Assembly (NCBI RefSeq): GCF_021347895.1
Contig: NC_067113.1
Span: 38,086,194 to 38,150,193 of the forward strand
DNA length: 64,000 nucleotides
From: Acanthochromis polyacanthus
Lineage: Eukaryota; Chordata; Actinopteri; Pomacentridae
Reading direction: 5' to 3'
The translations under genes and the position numbers were made by a program. The first letter of the stretch is position 1, and the number at the start of each line of letters is the position of its first letter. Positions 1 to 9,339 of this stretch are shown here, piece by piece. The notes under the pieces are model-generated. The model searched no databases. It was not told the DNA's origin and saw only the letters and a list, made by a program, of their open reading frames with translations.

Positions 1-2650
1 TAATCTCAGATTTGGTTCATTTTTCTGAAAGAAAGACACATCAAAACAGTTTTTGAATTCAGATAACTTCTGGATTACTGCTGGAGGGCAGGTTGGAAGG
101 CTCAAAAGTCATACTATTCTTTCTGTTTTTATTGTTTATTTCTGTGATAATCTGACACTCTGACAGTAACAACAGTTTGATTCTGTTGATTTTTTAACCA
201 ATTCAGTAAATCAGCAGCTCCACCTCTGATCTCTATCAGGGATAAATTATCAATCAGCAGCATTCAGTTGTCCCAGTCTGACTGTTCTGAAGTCAGTTAA
301 ACCAACCTGGTAGTAATCAGAAGATGTTTCTGGAGGACCAGAGATCAGCAGCATGAAGGAGCCAAACATCAGAGAAACAAACGTTCACTTCACAGAACTG
401 AGGAGCACGGAGTCGATCTGTAGAAGATCAGATTCTACAGATCAGTTTCTAAGGATCAGCGTTTTATGAACCAATGAATGATTCTAAAAGTGAAAAATTT
501 AAGTTTCTTACAGTAAATTAAACTTTGCTGATTTTCTTGTTTGATAAACTGACAGAAGTTTTAATGAGAAATTACAACTATTTAAAAAGTAAAGTTATGG
601 TGTTCCTCCTCCACTAGAAGACCTTCAGGTTTTTTCTGTCTGGACAGAAGTCCACCTTAAAGACATCCAGGAGCATTAAACTATCTGAGGATGGAGACGG
701 TTTGTAGGATCGTTAGGAAGCATCGGCTCTGCTTCCTTTTAATTTGTCACTGCACTAATTACCGTTCACAGCAGTCAATTAATTCAGCCTCGTTAAGGCT
801 TCGTTAGCTGGAGTCTAACGGACGCGGAGGTCTGATTAGAAACATCCATGAAATAAAGACCAGCAATGGTTTAATCTGATTACATTAATTACAGCCACAG
901 TTCATCAGGACAGACCTGCAGCCAGAGTGCATTCAGAAAGCACAACGTTTACTGTCAATCAATCAATCAATCAGTATACAACCAAACGAGTCAAACAACG
1001 AAGTAATGATTAAGTGATATCTTTATTTTTGTGTCATGCACTAAGTGTGCCCAACCCTCATGGGTTTACGAGACACCAGTATACCAGCATTGCAACGATA
1101 CATCAAAACAACACAGTATTCTGCTGCTTAGTCCTTAAAACATGGTGCCTTTTATCCCAGGCCTGACAAAAAATTCTGCCATGAAAAGGGTTCCTCTTCT
1201 AAAACAACTCTAATTTTTCATGGTCATCCAACCAAAAGAAATCAAAATAACAGAGGACATCTTACTGAAAAGTACCTCTCTTACATCTTCGTTTAAGGAC
1301 AGTAAAACACAAAATGAACCTGATTGTCAGCATCTCCTAAATTACACAGCAAACAAAGCCTGTCCTTCTCTGGAGCAGCATCAAACCTCCCAGTCTCTAA
1401 AGCAAACGTTCCTGAGCACAGCAGAGCACTCAGGGATCTCTGTCTTTTACTTCAATTAAACTTAACATCAGGTTCCACACTGTATCTGTCTTTTATAAGA
1501 CAGTAACTTCATAACTTTGGTTTATACCAAATATCAACAGACCATTTTTCTGTAAATCTTAGAAACATCTTACTCCTCATCTCCTGAACCTATTATGAAA
1601 AATAAATGATGAGATAGATAAGTGAATACAACACATGTGGAAGAGTGTTACAGCTTGTTCTGTCTCACACTGACTATACAAACTGGACGGCTGAGCATTA
1701 CCCTCACAGGGAACTTTTATTTAACTGCAGCTACACAACTCAGCGGGCACATTTCTCATCAGATGCGTCACTCAGTTGCGTCCGGGTAGCAACAAACAAC
1801 ACATAAGCAATTCCTATTGCTACAGAGTAATTTCTAAAAGTGAGTGAATCAATATCTGATGAGTGAATGAATGAACAGCTGGATGTCAATAAATATATGG
1901 AATGAATGTCAGGCTGCCCAGTAGGGTCCATGTGCTGTTACAAACTGTGTGGTTCTAGAAGTGTCGGTCGTGTGTTTGTGTGTTGTTTTGTTGTGTGTGT
2001 TGGTGCTGCATCTTCTCAGCTCATCTCTGCTGTTAAACATCTCTTCACGGCTGCTGATCAATAACTGATCGGCTCTCTGGCCTCCTGCTGATCCAGGACC
2101 AGTGATCTCAGGGGGATGAGCTGAAGGAAGCTGCAGCGATCAAACACTCGGTCTCCTTTCATTCACTGAGCAGCTACTTTACAGAGCCAGTCATAATTAA
2201 AACATGTCAGTGTGGAGCTGCAGAGATGCTAACAGCTTCTTTATGCTAAGCTAAGCTAACCACAGCAGAGAACATTGAAATGTTTCCTTCACTCCCGCTG
2301 ACATTGTCAGGATGGTTTCCATAAATATATGACTCTTTTTCTGTTGCAGCGATTAACTTTAACCCTAGAAGCTGTTCAGAAGCTGAACTGTCTGAAGCAG
2401 GAAGTGAAACGTGGGTTTGATATGAAGCAGCTGCTCTCAAGTGTTTTCATGGAAAAGGCTTTAAAGGCGGCCGGCCTCCGTCAGCCTGCTTCGGTTTCTC
2501 TTTTTTCTACTGCCAAGTCTTTCCATGTTCTGCTGCCAGCTGGTCAGGGTCTCCTGCTGCCTCCAGGCCCCGGCTTCTTCTTCTGCAGCACCTGTTCCTG
2601 TTTGGCAGAGCTGAAGCTGGAGATGAGCCATCTGCTGCCCCACGCTGCTC
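1..2650. other. Gene-free stretch, nothing recognised
   Basis: No open reading frame here resembles a known protein, and none joins into a multi-exon gene at plausible splice sites. The sequence is moderately AT-rich and largely unique in appearance. The longest ORF (2329-2772, +) runs into the minisatellite that follows and has no recognisable domain. Untranslated exons or regulatory DNA of a gene left of the window cannot be excluded. Confidence 0.5.
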
Positions 2651-2652
2651 CA

Positions 2653-3479
2653 TTTACCCCCAGTCCCCCTCTGCAAGATCCCATTTTACCCCCAGTCCTC
2701 TACTGTAAGGTCCCATTTTACCCCCAGTCCTCTACTGTAAGGTCCCATTTTACCCCCAGTCCTCTACTGTAAGGTCCCATTTTACCCCCAGTCCTCTACT
2801 GTAAGGTCCCATTTTACCCCCAGTCCTCTACTGTAAGGTCCCATTTTACCCCCAGTCCTCTACTGTAAGGTCCCATTTTACCCCCAGTCCTCTACTGTAA
2901 GGTCCCATTTTACCCCCAGTCCTCTACTGCAAGATCCCATTTTACCCCCAGTCCTCTACTGTAAGGTCCCATTTTACCCCCAGTCCTCTACTGTAAGGTC
3001 CCATTTTAACCCCAGTCCTCTACTGTAAGGTCCCATTTTACCCCCAGTCCTCTACTGTAAGGTCCCATTTTAACTCCAGTCCTCTACTGTAAGGTCCCAT
3101 TTTACCCCCAGTCCTCTACTGTAAGGTCCCATTTTAACCCCAGTCCTCTACTGTAAGGTCCCATTTTACCCCCAGTCCTCTACTGTAAGGTCCCATTTTA
3201 ACTCCAGTCCTCTACTGTAAGGTCCCATTTTACCCCCAGTCCTCTACTGCAAGATCCCATTTTACCCCCAGTCCTCTACTGTAAGGTCCCATTTTACCCC
3301 CAGTCCTCTACTGTAAGGTCCCATTTTAACCCCAGTCCTCTACTGTAAGGTCCCATTTTACCCCCAGTCCTCTACTGTAAGGTCCCATTTTAACCCCAGT
3401 CCTCTACTGTAAGGTCCCATTTTACCCCCAGTCCTCTACTGTAAGGTCCCATTTTAACCCCAGTCCTCCACTGAAAGGA
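2653..3479. repeat. 32-bp minisatellite, about 25 copies
   Basis: Head-to-tail array of a 32-bp unit containing CCCCCAGTCCTCTACTG and AAGGTCCCATTTTA. Variants alternate between TTTACCCCCAG, TTTAACCCCAG and TTTAACTCCAG, so parts of the array read as 64-bp dimers. The CTGCAAGATCC variant occurs at about 2.93 and 3.25 kb, 320 bp (ten units) apart, which suggests that a larger block was duplicated. The array lies upstream of the THAP transposon and outside any gene. Confidence 0.95.
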
Positions 3480-3995
3480 TCCACAGCTCTGCTGAGAATG
3501 GATCAGCAAATCCCGCTCTGACCGTTGAGCTGAAGGAAAAGTGTTCTGGTTTAATCAGAGCTGGTTTAACTCGTACCCACGGTTTGTTTTTTAACTTCCT
3601 TCTATTGTCACTGTTTGGTCCGTTTCCAAACTTTGAGCTTCTTTTACCTTTTTAAAGCTGAATCTCATGTAAACGTAACAACACAACGTGAATATCATAA
3701 ATAATAAATATACACGAGTTTAACTGAAACACAAGTTATAGCTAATCATTTATAGAATGTATATATAATGTACATATACAAGTATACTATATGATATATT
3801 GTTTTGTTTGTAATAGAATTACTATCACTATAACATTTATTTGATAAAAACTGTGGATTAATATATAAATAATATATGAATTATATTACTGCATTATAAT
3901 AACAAATTAGGCTCATTAACAATACACGTGTTTGCAATATATAATGACAGAAGAATAGATATTATATTATGGATATATATAATTTATAAATATCA
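3480..3995. other. AT-rich spacer without a gene
   Basis: Mostly TATA-like low-complexity DNA from about 3.7 kb onward, lying between the minisatellite and the left end of the THAP element. I see no gene or RNA in it. Confidence 0.5.
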
Positions 3996-4156
3996 TATAT
4001 AGACCCTTTATTTGTTTACAAACATTGTGACGTTTTTGTGGGCGGGGCTTATGCTGGAGGCAAAAGCGGAGCGAGAAGTCAAGCAGGACTGGGAGTATTT
4101 AGTTTGCGCTGGGAGTTTGCGCTGCAAACTCGAGCATTTTTAACCCGTTAAACTTC

Positions 4157-4178
4157 AGTGTACCGCCGGCGGTACACT
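4157..4178. repeat. 22-bp perfect palindrome
   Basis: The half-site AGTGTACCGCC is followed directly by its reverse complement GGCGGTACACT with no spacer. It lies inside the THAP element about 150 bp from its left end, so it may be a subterminal protein-binding site of the element. A partial echo, ACCGCCGGT, occurs near 4273. Confidence 0.85.
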
Positions 4179-4599
4179 TACTAATTTGCATGGGAATTTA
4201 AAGAATGTCCGAAGGCTGCAAACGTGATTATATAAACATTATACGCCGATGGAAAGCTTAGATTCTCATGAAACCGCCGGTATAAACCACTTTCAGGTGT
4301 GATTACCACAGCGGGTGAGAAAAACACATTTGTCCGACAAACAACGAATATCCATCCATCCTTTCTCTGTACACGGCTTTAACGTACACAGCGCGACTCA
4401 CATTACCGGGTTCATTATTACACACGGATGAAAATATTCCACAAAAACGGCCATAATCTAACCTTGGACATCCAGACGACACAAGCCAGTAAACTATTTT
4501 GTCCAAAACATGTCCTGAAGTCGGTATATAATCCATGAATCGGTCGTTTTCAAGGAAATGCACCTCGCGATGCGTGTCCAATATTCCCTGTATTTCTCG

Positions 4600-4732
4600 T
4601 CATATTTAACGGGTTATTGTTTTTGATTGTATTTTTTTGTGTGTGTCTTGTTGTGTCCTTGTTCTTATGGTGTGTGTATTTGGACCCAGTGTCTGGAATA
4701 AAGCTGAATTGAATTGAATTGAATATTTTTTT
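4600..4732 (+). mobile_element. Short retroelement 3' tail nested in the THAP element
   Basis: A T/G-rich stretch with an AATAAA signal, ending in repeated TTGAA units near 4703-4722, interrupts the minus-strand THAP reading frame. A pentamer tail after AATAAA is typical of 5'-truncated LINE or SINE copies in fish. The boundaries are approximate and the family is not identified. Confidence 0.4.
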
Positions 4733-5219
4733 ATTTACAAATAGAATATTAGGGATTTTTTGTACTGAAAATGGCTGGAATTGACTGCAGCTGATCGTCT
4801 CTGTCCAGTCTTTTCGCCTCAGTGCATTTAACCACAACTGTCTTCGTTCCCTCTGAGCACGAGTGTTCGGTGGAATCCTATAAAACTTTAATTTGCGTTC
4901 GCCAATGTCATTCCTCCTATTCTGGCATCCAAAAACACAGCAGGACGACATTTTAGAAAAGTTGATAGAGCCTAGTCCCTCAGTCTTTCGCCTTTCTGTC
5001 CGGCCGCGGGCTTCCTCTTTTGCCTCCAGCTAAAGCTGTGACGTCATTCGTGACGTGGGTCATTAAAGGGTCTATATAATTATGTGTATATACAGTAATT
5101 TTTTTCTTGTAGTATTTTTAGAATTAATTTTATTTTAGACAGAAATATAAAATATATAAATATATTTAAGGTTTTATTAATGTATGCAAATGCGTCAGTG
5201 TGAGATTAAGCTATAATTT

Positions 5220-5487
5220 ATAAATAAATAAATGTTGGTTAGTTGGTTGAAACTACAACTCCCACAGTGAGACCGCTCTCTCTCTGCGCATGTCCGAGGA
5301 GGTGGGGGCGCGAACCCATGCGGATGTATGAGTTTAAAATGGCGGCGTGAGGACCTGGTTCAAACCGCGGAGGATATAGACGGTAACGAGCACATCTACC
5401 GGCAGCAGCGACGGTACCGAGCACATCTACCGGCAGCAGCGACACGCTCCGACTGAGGCCGAAGTTGAAATTTATTTACCGGAGAAG
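5220..5487 (+). promoter_or_regulatory. nup50: nup50 promoter and non-coding first exon (predicted)
   Basis: A GC- and CpG-rich block just upstream of nup50. AAAATGGCGGC at 5337-5347 matches the YY1-type element often found at transcription starts of housekeeping genes. A possible splice donor, GGAGAAG|GTTCGT, follows at 5487/5488; joined to the acceptor before 6444 it gives a 5' UTR exon without an ATG-initiated reading frame of note. A segment of about 32 bp containing GAGCACATCTACCGGCAGC is directly duplicated at about 5379-5442. The transcription start cannot be fixed from sequence alone. Confidence 0.5.
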
Positions 5488-5572
5488 GTTCGTCTTTAAA
5501 GCTTAGTTTTATTAGAACTGAGTGAGAGGAACTGATGCTAACAGGACGTTAGCTGCTAGCAGCTAACGGAAC

Positions 5573-5634
5573 GTTAACGGCTGTACCGGGCCCATTAGAT
5601 GCTAGCGGCTAACAGGCCCGGTACAGCCGTTAAC
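5573..5634. repeat. 19-bp perfect inverted repeat (hairpin) in nup50 intron 1
   Basis: Left arm GTTAACGGCTGTACCGGGC (5573-5591) and its exact complement (5616-5634) flank a 24-base loop. The surrounding 5530-5660 is rich in GCTAGC, GCTAAC and GTTAGC variants. Neither a TA or 8-bp target duplication nor a transposon terminus is evident. Confidence 0.85.
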
Positions 5635-6362
5635 CTGCCGTTAGCTCGCCGGCTAGCAGCCCGGAGATGGATGCTAGAACCCCGCATTAAAGAGCAGTTA
5701 CCTGTCTGTGTAGGTAGCAGTCCGCTAGTTAACCAGGTTAGCTCTGATTGGACGATCTGGAACGCGGAAAGAGCTGCTCGGTGACGAACCTTCTACCTGA
5801 ACTCACCTGGATTTTAATCAGGTGATTTTAAACCAGGAAATGATCTAGTAACAGCTGGCTGAGGAGAATCTGCAGAAAACTAAGAATGATTATCTGTAAA
5901 AATGTGAACATTTGAACGTGAAACTGGATCAGTTTGTGTTTGGATCCATTCAGAACTCTGTGCTGCTGATTTAAAGTAATATTCTCCTTCTCTGGTTTAA
6001 TCTGTGAATGGTTCTGACAGTAATTATTAATATTAAAATCTGCTGATGTTAAACTCTGGACCAGAAATGAGTAATTTAATTTGAACAATAACGGAGTTTA
6101 ATAAAAGTCAAACATTCCCATCACACCAGAATAACAGCCTGATAATGGTGAAGCCCATTAAATTCTTATCATTATTATTGTTGTTGTTGTTGTCGTCGTT
6201 CAGGAGAACCAGAGTTTGATTTAAATCACTGCATTTATTCTGATCTTCATCCAGACCTGGAGAACTTAATGGGATCCTCTGATTTATTCAGGTCTGGAAA
6301 ATGTTAAACTCTTGAAAAGTCTGTTATTATTTCCCACAGTTTTCTCATGGACTGTGCAGGTG

Positions 6363-6421
6363 AGGCTACAGGTAGAGGGTGCAGGTGAGGCTACAGGTAG
6401 AGGGTGCAGGTGAGGCTCTCC
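6363..6421. repeat. 26-bp tandem duplication before the nup50 start exon
   Basis: A unit of about 26 bp containing GCAGGTGAGGCTACAGGTAG is present about 2.3 times, ending 23 bases before the acceptor AG at 6442-6443. Each unit carries CAGGTGAGG, a strong donor-like sequence, close to the real acceptor. Confidence 0.8.
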
Positions 6422-6453
6422 TGATTGGCTGCTGTGTGTTTCAGAGCAGCAGG

Positions 6454-9339
6454 ATGGCAAAGAGGATCGCTGATAAGGAGCTGACGGACAGGAACTGGGA
6501 CCAGGAGGAGGAAGGAGAGGAGGTGAGTTATTAGGAGGAGCTGAAGATGATGGACTGTTGGTGTTAAACTGATCTTCTGACCTTCTGGTTTCTCCTCAGG
6601 CCGGAACCTTCTCAGTAGCAAGTGAAGATGTGTTGAAGAACCGAGCCATAAAGAAGGCGAAGCGCCGAAACACTGGAGCGGAGGTGAACAGCAACTTCCT
6701 GTTTGAAACTCTGAGAACTCTGACGTGTTGCTCATGGTCTGATGTTTCCGTCTCTGTCTGTTCCAGAGTGAAGTTGGAGGAGCTTTCAAAAGTTTTAAAG
6801 GTTTTTCTTTGGCCTCGACCGGCGGAGCCTCGGCTCCAACAGCGTTCTCTGGTTTCGGCAACGGTGGAGGTCTGAAGGGCCTCGGAGGGCTGACCAACGG
6901 GAACTCTGCTCCCTTTGGAGGATTCTCATCTACTGCTGGAGCTGGTGAGGAAACATCTGCATGAGGTCATTCCTATGTAGGGCTGGAGGGTTAGGATGTT
7001 AGCAGACACTCTGAAGGTCTGGATCTTCATGTCGGGTTGGTTTATGTGTATTCAGTGAAATGTGTCTGAAGTCTGATTGGTTCAGATGTTGGAGGAAAAT
7101 TCAGACATTTTAAAATCCAAACTAGTTTCTTATTGGTTTCTTTTCCACCAATCAACAGTTAGGATCCATCCAGGAGAACTTTATGGTTCTCCTCAACCAC
7201 AGCTTGAATGTTCTGATGTTTGTGTGGTACCGGGTCACACCACCATCAGTGTGTCTAACGGCCCCTCCCCTCCTCTCTCCCTCTCAGGTGTGACGTTTAA
7301 CGGGCCGTCCTCCATGACACCCCCCTGTGACATCAGCACTAAGCAGACAAATGGCTCCGCCCCCGGCCCCGCCCACAAGGAGTACAGGCGCCAGCTGACG
7401 GCTCTGAACTGCTCGGTGAGGGACTGGATCACCAAGCACGTGAACGACAACCCTCTGTGTGACCTGCAGCCCATCTTCAAGGACTACGAGCGCCACCTGT
7501 CCAGCATCGAGCGCCAGTACGGGTCTGGAAGTTCTGAAGGAGGTTCTGGAGGTCCTGAGGAGAAGAAAGCTCCGGCTTCATCCGGCGGCTCCTCGGCTGC
7601 TCTGTTCTCCTTCAGTAAAACCACGGCAGAAGACTCGACCCGGGACCAGAACTCCGGTTCTGCTCCGGTTCCGACCGGAGTCACCTTTAACTTTGGCCAG
7701 AAGGTGGACAGTTCGGTTCTGAGTTCTTTAGGGAACAAGTCCAGTCCCAGCTTCTCCTTCTCCTCCGGGTCCAGTCAGACGTCTCTGTTCGGTTCTGGAG
7801 CTTCATTCAGTGGATCCAAAGCCGACGACGGCCGGACCACAGGTCAGGAGTTACTAGTTATTAATTAGAATGATTGATTTCCACATTGAGCTGTTTGTTT
7901 TCCTGCTGGAGGCTGAAGCTGGTTCTGGAATGAAGTCAGATGATGGAAAAGTTCTAAAACAGATTCTGGTTCTAAATAAAGCACATTAATGAGTAAATCT
8001 GCTTTATTCTACAACTCCAGCTGGTTATTGATCACACTAAATGTTCTGCCTCTGATTGGTTCACTAATAGATCATTATTAAACTCTACTTCTGTTCTCAG
8101 AGGAGAACCCAGATGAAGAGTCTGAAGAACCTCCAAAGCCTGAAGTGAAGGAGGTGAAGGAAGACGACGCCTTTTACTCCAAGAAGTACGTCCCTACCAG
8201 AACCTTTCACCCTCAGCTGGTTCTGTAGGATCTCTGACTTGATGTTCTGAATTTGTTCTGGTTCTCCTTCAGGTGTAAAATGTTCTACAAGAAGGATTCA
8301 GAGTTCAAGGAGAAAGGAGTCGGAACGCTGCACCTCAAACAGACAGACGGGAAGACCCAGATGATCATCCGGGCCGACACCAACCTGGGTACCAAAACAC
8401 AGCCACAACACACCAGAACCAACCAAACCACACCACAAACAGAACCACAACACAACCAGAACTATACACAGACCCAGATGGTCATCTGGGCCGACACCAA
8501 CCTCGGTACCAGAACACACCTAGACCAGAACCAACCACACAGAAGTGCAATAAACGGACCTGAGGTTGAGAACTGGGTCTTTATGGGATCAGTACCATCC
8601 ATGGGTCCTTCACTGCTGCTTTATTATTGTTATTATTGTTTAATTATTAACTGTGATTGGACCAGAACTCTTCATCACTTTTACCCAGAAAACATCTTCA
8701 GATGGTCCTAGAGCTCCTCCTGCTGGACAAACACTGGAACTGAACCGCAGAACAATAAACATTAAACATAAACCCACCAGAATAGTTCTTTATCAGTGAT
8801 CAGACTGGGAATATCTCCAGAGTTCTTTCTCCAGTTGTCGGTAGGTCTACTCTGGAACTTTCTCCAGTTGTCGGTAGGTCTACTCTGGAACCTTCTCCAG
8901 GGGATGTTCTCCTTTCCTGCTTCCAGTCTTTAAGTTTAGTCTCACTTAGAACATTCCAGGTCCTTGAAGTCCACAGAGGAGGGTCCACATTTATCACTTT
9001 TTGATGAACTTCATCAGTCCAGCAGATAGAACCATGACATTTAGGAGGAACATCTGAGTTCTGGTAAAAACTGTCCACAGACCAGTTTAGATCCATCCAG
9101 GAGTGTCAGTCTGATCGTCAGTATTTTGGGATGTCTCCTCAGGTAACATCCTGCTGAACATCATGGTCCACTCCTCCATGCCCTGCTCTCGGGTGGGGAA
9201 GAACAACGTCATGGTGGTCTGTGTTCCAAACCCTCCGGTGGACGACAAGAACCCCAGCAGCCCGGTTCCTCTGCTGATCCGGGTCAAGACCAGCGAGGAC
9301 GCCGACGAGCTGCACAAGACTCTGGAGGAGAAGAAGTAG
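6454..9339 (+). CDS. nup50: Nucleoporin 50 (Nup50/Npap60), complete
   Basis: Coding exons: 6454-6522, 6600-6683, 6767-6944, 7288-7842, 8101-8185, 8273-8388, 9143-9339. All junctions are GT-AG and the joined frame is 427 codons plus TAG; human NUP50 is about 468. The protein is a mobile nuclear-pore component that helps importin-alpha/beta cargo release and recycling. The N-terminus (MAKRIADKELTDRNWDQEEE, then a KKAKRR cluster) matches the importin-alpha-binding end of the family. Scattered FG motifs (SGFGN, PFGGF, FNFGQ, SLFGSG) occupy the middle. The C-terminal ~130 residues, from DDAFYSKKCKMFYKK to the stop, form a Ran-binding domain. The start was chosen for its match to the family N-terminus, just after an acceptor. 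A polyadenylation signal AATAAA lies at 9818. Exon 6 is partly duplicated downstream (8471-8510), offering an in-frame alternative donor. Orthology is very secure. Confidence 0.96.
8468..8510 (+). repeat. nup50: Partial duplication of a nup50 exon end with its splice donor
   Basis: GACCCAGATG followed by a diverged copy of the last ~35 coding bases of the 8273-8388 exon recurs 117 bases downstream, again ending in a GT donor (8505|8506). The intervening 117 bases have no stop in the exon's frame. Splicing from the second donor would insert 39 residues into the Ran-binding domain, ending in a second QMVIWADTNL-like copy of QMIIRADTNL. Confidence 0.85.
8800..9140. repeat. Dispersed repeat copy in the last nup50 intron
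   Basis: This segment closely resembles 16.27-17.15 kb in kiaa0930 intron 2, in the same orientation. Shared blocks include two units of the 33-bp motif (CAGTTGTCGGTAGGTCTACT), then CTGCTTCCAGTCTTTAAG and GAACATTCCAGGTCCTTGAA. Its right end, from GAGTTCTGGTAAAAACTG to GGGATGTCTCCT, is also copied at 17.43-17.54 kb. It runs to the acceptor of the last nup50 exon. No terminal repeats or coding capacity were seen. Confidence 0.8.

Larger units (their letters stand above)
3996..5078 (-). mobile_element. THAP-domain DNA transposon remnant with terminal inverted repeats
   Basis: A 15-bp perfect inverted repeat bounds the element: TATATAGACCCTTTA at 3996-4010 and its complement at 5064-5078. Just inside, a weaker inverted match (GCTGGAGGCAAAAG near 4050, complement near 5025) extends the termini to roughly 70 bp. 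The outer TATATA may be the target duplication, so the exact ends are uncertain. On the minus strand an ORF starting at 4951 opens with CCVFGCQNRR and continues to WLNALRRKDW, which fits the first half of a THAP zinc-finger (C2CH). The second Cys/His pair is not seen, and the frame runs into inserted sequence. A second minus-strand ORF (4303-4581) may be another fragment of the same protein. At about 1.1 kb it looks internally deleted and non-autonomous. The superfamily cannot be assigned by eye. Confidence 0.65.

Noticed and set aside
6391..6897. 168-codon minus-strand ORF over nup50
   Set aside because: Shadow of nup50 exons and introns; no domain.
7077..7287. In-frame extension upstream of the large nup50 exon
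   Set aside because: An open frame continues left of 7288, but the acceptor CTCTCAG at 7281-7287 and phase with the previous exon show it is intron.
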